From the NCBI GenBank assembly GCA_023390695.1, contig JAEWCJ010000201.1, positions 1-9,101 of the forward strand: 9,101 nucleotides of DNA, written 5' to 3'. The DNA is from Pseudomonadota bacterium (GTDB lineage Bacteria > Pseudomonadota > Alphaproteobacteria > Rhizobiales > Xanthobacteraceae). The position numbers and the translations under genes were made by a program. Shown piece after piece: positions 6,859-9,101 of the stretch (positions within the stretch are counted from its first letter, which is position 1; every line of letters starts with the position of its first letter). Below the pieces are notes generated by a model. It was not told the DNA's origin. It worked only from the letters and a program-made list of their open reading frames with translations, and searched no databases.

Positions 6859-7008
6859 GAGCGCTGAAATCCCTGGTTGATCGACCTGCTATCACGCCGC
6901 CGCGCCCGCCGGGAAGAGGCCGCGCGGCCCGATTAACCTCCTGTTAGGGTTAACACTCTATTGATGAATGCTCGCCGGAGTCCTTGCAATCGTCCGCCGG
7001 GCGGAGTC
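6859..7008. promoter_or_regulatory. Divergent promoter region between the M17 aminopeptidase gene and tadD
   Basis: This 150-bp non-coding stretch must serve two genes transcribed outward. It contains a GC-rich part (about 6893-6930, with the 12-bp palindrome GGCCGCGCGGCC at 6918-6929), then an abruptly AT-rich part with TTAACC (6933-6938) and GGTTAA (6948-6953) forming an inverted repeat around nine bases. Two GAGTC sites (6978-6982, 7004-7008) fall between these repeats and the chosen tadD ATG. No convincing housekeeping promoter was found for the aminopeptidase gene. Confidence 0.6.
6933..6947 (+). promoter_or_regulatory. CtrA-like binding site upstream of tadD
   Basis: TTAACCTCCTGTTAG reads as TTAA, seven bases, TTAG, one mismatch from the CtrA full site TTAA-N7-TTAA. 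A further GTTAAC lies at 6949-6954. CtrA is the alphaproteobacterial cell-cycle and motility regulator and is known to control pilus genes in Caulobacter. The match is seen directly; binding is inference. Taking TTAACC as a -35 element gives an imperfect -10 (TCTATT, 6957-6962) 18 bases on, which would place transcription initiation downstream of the ATG at 6964. Confidence 0.4.
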
Positions 7009-7815
7009 ATGCGCGTGCATTTCAGCCAACATCGCCTTCTGGTTACGACCGCTCTGTTTGCTGCGCTGGCGCTGTCGGCCTGCAAGACCACGAATTCGGC
7101 CGATATCACAGGCTCGATCGGCGCAGCCTCTGCCCCGCGCTCGGAAACCGATTGGCGGCGCGAGGCCGACACCTGGGGCGCGCGTTACCGCCAGAACCAG
7201 AAAGATCCGGAGGCCGCCATCCGGTATGCGCAGGCCTTGCGCGCGACCGGTCAGCGCTCACAAGCCGCAGCCGTGCTGGAACAGGCTGCGATCTACCATC
7301 CGAAGAATACCGCCGTGCTTGGAGCTTATGGCCGCGCGCTGGCCGATGTCGGCAGCTTCCAGCAGGCACTCGACGTTCTCGGACGTGCGCATACGCCGGA
7401 TCAGCCGGACTGGCGCATCATCTCGGCGCAAGGCGCGGTGCTCGACCAGATGGGACGCCATGACGAGGCGCAGCGCTACTATTCCAGCGCCCTGAAGATC
7501 ATGCCCGACGAGCCGTCGGTCCTCTCCAATCTCGGCCTGTCCTATGCGCTGTCGAAGAATCTGCGCAAAGCGGAGGAGACGCTGCGCCGCGCCAACGAGC
7601 GGCCGGATGCCGCGCCGCGCGTCCGGCAGAATCTCGCTCTGGTGGTTGGTTTGCAGGGCCGCTTCGCGGAGGCGGAAGCGATCGCGCGCGGCGACCTGTC
7701 GCCCGACGAGGCGGCTGCGAATGTCGCCTATCTGCGGCAGATGCTGGCGGAGGAGAAAGAGCGCGGCGATCGCAGGGCGCCCGCCCGCGCATTGCGGCAG
7801 GCAGCGAGCTCCTGA
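7009..7815 (+). CDS. tadD: TadD, TPR-containing lipoprotein of the Flp/Tad pilus machine
   Basis: A 268-residue outer-membrane-type lipoprotein needed in Tad systems for assembly or localisation of the secretin. From the ATG at 7009 the protein has a lipoprotein signal peptide: basic start MRVHFSQHRL, hydrophobic core, lipobox LSAC with lipidated C25. A linker rich in S/T/A follows, then four to five tetratricopeptide repeats (about 67-98, 101-130, 135-168, 169-198, 204-228). The ending DEAAANVAYLRQML (233-246) is characteristic of TadD. TTG 6961 and ATG 6964 are in frame upstream and would add 16 or 15 residues before the signal peptide. I prefer 7009 because the signal peptide is then standard, although its GGAG (7003-7006) is only two bases away, so the start is not certain. 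It converges on tadC with 15 bp between stops, whereas in many Tad loci tadD follows tadC on the same strand. Confidence 0.9.
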   Translation: MRVHFSQHRLLVTTALFAALALSACKTTNSADITGSIGAASAPRSETDWRREADTWGARYRQNQKDPEAAIRYAQALRATGQRSQAAAVLEQAAIYHPKNTAVLGAYGRALADVGSFQQALDVLGRAHTPDQPDWRIISAQGAVLDQMGRHDEAQRYYSSALKIMPDEPSVLSNLGLSYALSKNLRKAEETLRRANERPDAAPRVRQNLALVVGLQGRFAEAEAIARGDLSPDEAAANVAYLRQMLAEEKERGDRRAPARALRQAASS

Positions 7816-7830
7816 TCCGCGCTCGCGCTC

Positions 7831-8802
7831 CTACTTGTCCATGAGCCGGATCGCTGCCGGTCCGAGAATGACCACGAACAGCACCGGCAGGAAGAACAGG
7901 ATCATCGGCACGGTCAGTTTGGGCGGCAGGCCGGCGGCCTTCTTCTCCGCTTCCGTCATGCGCATGTCGCGATTTTCCTGCGCCAGGACCCGCAAGGTTT
8001 GCCCGAGCGGGGTGCCGTAACGCTCGGCCTGCTGCAGGGCGACGCAGACGGAGCGCACGCCGTCGAGATCGGTGCGCTTGGCGAGATTCTCATAGGCCTG
8101 GCGGCGGTCCTGCAGATACGACAATTCGGCGGTAGTCAGCGTCAGTTCCTCGGCCAGCGCGACCGATTGCGAGCCGATTTCCTGGCTGACCTTGTTGAAG
8201 GCGGCCTCGATCGACATGCCGGATTCGACGCAGATCAGGAGCAGGTCGAGGGCGTCCGGAAAGGCGCGGCGGATCGACAATTGCCGCTTCTGGATCTTGT
8301 TCTTCACATACAAGGTCGGCAGGTGAATGCCGAGATAGGTGGCAAGGATGCACAGGCCGAGCTTGATCGTCGGCGGCTGGTTGATCTGGAGAATGAAGAA
8401 GATATAGACGACCGACACCAGCAGCATCGCGGTCGGCGTCACCATGCGGAAGAACAGATAGGTGATGTAGGGCGCTTCGCCGCGATAGCCGGCCTGGATG
8501 AGCTTGAGCCGCGCCTCCTCCTGTCCGACCCATTTGCGCAGATTGAAGCGCTCGACCGCCTGCTGCATGTATTGCTTGGGCGATTGCCGCAGCGAGATCT
8601 TCTCGCCGCGCGCCATGCGTTCGCGCTCGCGCTGGCGGATCTTCTCGCGCTCGAGGGCGACCTGCCGCATGCGCTTGGGCAAAGGATCGGACGCCAGAAG
8701 CGGCATGCCCAGCGTGATGACGGTCGCGACAGCGGCGATGGCGGCGAAGATCATCGCCATCAATTTCTGGTTCTGCATGATCTCGATGAGGAACTGGATC
8801 AT
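7831..8802 (-). CDS. tadC: TadC, inner-membrane platform protein of the Flp/Tad pilus (T2SS F family)
   Basis: A 323-residue polytopic protein that with TadB forms the inner-membrane platform on which the ATPase TadA/CpaF drives Flp pilin polymerisation. Predicted helices: about 14-37, 113-139, 147-166 and 298-320. A highly charged cytoplasmic segment rich in R, K and E (about 43-75) follows the first helix. The T2SS F domain (about 180-315) opens with FPDALDLLLICVESGMSIEA (181-200), the family signature, and contains GTPLGQTLRVLAQENRDMR (263-281). The length is typical. The ATG at 8802 is preceded by GAGGG overlapping the tadB stop, and only seven bases separate tadB and tadC, so translation is probably coupled. 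The stop faces the tadD stop, and no terminator hairpin is seen between them. Confidence 0.95.
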   Translation of the reverse strand: MIQFLIEIMQNQKLMAMIFAAIAAVATVITLGMPLLASDPLPKRMRQVALEREKIRQRERERMARGEKISLRQSPKQYMQQAVERFNLRKWVGQEEARLKLIQAGYRGEAPYITYLFFRMVTPTAMLLVSVVYIFFILQINQPPTIKLGLCILATYLGIHLPTLYVKNKIQKRQLSIRRAFPDALDLLLICVESGMSIEAAFNKVSQEIGSQSVALAEELTLTTAELSYLQDRRQAYENLAKRTDLDGVRSVCVALQQAERYGTPLGQTLRVLAQENRDMRMTEAEKKAAGLPPKLTVPMILFFLPVLFVVILGPAAIRLMDK

Positions 8803-8809
8803 CTCGCCC

Positions 8810-9101
8810 TCAGAAATCGAAATTGATCATCTTGCGCATGACCATACAGCCCATGAACATCCAGATGGCGCTGCCGGCGAGCATCAATTGGCCGGTCGGA
8901 TGCGTCCACAGCAGCGAGATATAGCCGGGGGTGGTCAGCCAGACGACGACCATCACCACGATCGGCAAGGCGCCGATGATCGCCGCCGACGCCTTGGCCT
9001 CCTGCGACATCGCCTGGATCTTGCCCTTCATGCGCTTGCGGTCGCGCAGCACTTTCGACAGGTTGCCGAGCGCCTCCGACAGGTTGCCGCCCGACTTCTG
9101 C
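8810..9101 (-). CDS. tadB: TadB, inner-membrane platform protein of the Flp/Tad pilus (C-terminal part; runs off the window)
   Basis: The minus-strand frame is open from the window edge to a TGA at 8812-8810, giving about 96 C-terminal residues. The first read QKSGGNLSEALGNLSKVLRD, then RKRMKGKIQAMSQEAKASA, the end of the T2SS F domain as found in TadB. Two predicted membrane helices follow (roughly AIIGALPIVVMVVVWL and LMLAGSAIWMFMGCMVM), ending in MRKMINFDF. An internal GTG at 9052 is not the start, since homology continues upstream of it to the edge. TadB and TadC form the paired inner-membrane platform of the Tad pilus. The upstream tad/cpa genes should lie beyond position 9101. Confidence 0.93.
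   Translation of the reverse strand, partial: QKSGGNLSEALGNLSKVLRDRKRMKGKIQAMSQEAKASAAIIGALPIVVMVVVWLTTPGYISLLWTHPTGQLMLAGSAIWMFMGCMVMRKMINFDF

Noticed and set aside
6073..6867. A 264-codon plus-strand open frame (and another at 5478-6068) over the M17 gene.
   Set aside because: Antisense to an aminopeptidase with all metal ligands intact; the translations are arginine- and alanine-rich without domains.
6918..6929. GGCCGCGCGGCC, a 12-bp palindrome upstream of the M17 gene, considered as an operator.
   Set aside because: Such GC palindromes arise readily in this base composition, and nothing else ties it to a regulator; it is mentioned only as content of the intergenic region.
7816..7830. 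Gap between tadD and tadC considered for a bidirectional terminator.
   Set aside because: The 15 bases contain a GC-rich alternating run but no stem-loop followed by a T-run on either strand.

Overview
The window is ordinary chromosomal DNA of a GC-rich alphaproteobacterium, most likely a member of the Hyphomicrobiales (Rhizobiales) near Bradyrhizobiaceae/Xanthobacteraceae. This rests on the protein style (a Yej transporter with alphaproteobacterial sequence, a Tad/Cpa pilus locus, a DsbA/Com1-like thiol oxidoreductase), the strong GC bias at third codon positions and the gene content. No rRNA, tRNA, CRISPR array, insertion sequence or phage gene was seen.

Layout. (1) Positions 1-2861, + strand: the 3' end of an ABC oligopeptide/muropeptide importer operon. 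It holds the last codons of the permease yejB, then complete yejE (permease) and yejF (double ATPase), the last two overlapping by ATGA. (2) 2922-3605, +: a secreted DsbA-family thiol-disulfide oxidoreductase. (3) 3609-6858, - strand, transcribed right to left: an M17 leucyl aminopeptidase, then after a 180-bp gap a chloroperoxidase-like alpha/beta hydrolase, then 22 bp later an SH3b-NlpC/P60 cysteine peptidase of YkfC type that starts at TTG. (4) 6859-7008: a divergent intergenic region with CtrA-like and GANTC sites. (5) 7009-7815, +: the lipoprotein TadD, convergent with (6) tadC and the 3' part of tadB on the - strand (7831-9101), which are inner-membrane platform proteins of the Flp/Tad pilus machine.

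How the genes may work together. The clearest theme is import and breakdown of peptides, possibly peptidoglycan-derived ones. YejBEF is known to import muropeptides in Agrobacterium. The NlpC/P60 protein lacks a signal peptide and keeps every catalytic and ligand residue I could align by spacing with the murein-peptide recycling enzyme YkfC. The M17 aminopeptidase has all metal ligands and could finish small peptides in the cytoplasm. That all three serve one cell-wall recycling route is inference. The right third is a separate module, the Tad pilus.

No wholly new system is evident. The points most worth a second look are the peptide-recycling neighbourhood, the cell-cycle-type regulatory sites in front of tadD, and a near-match to a general-stress (EcfG) promoter in front of the hydrolase gene.
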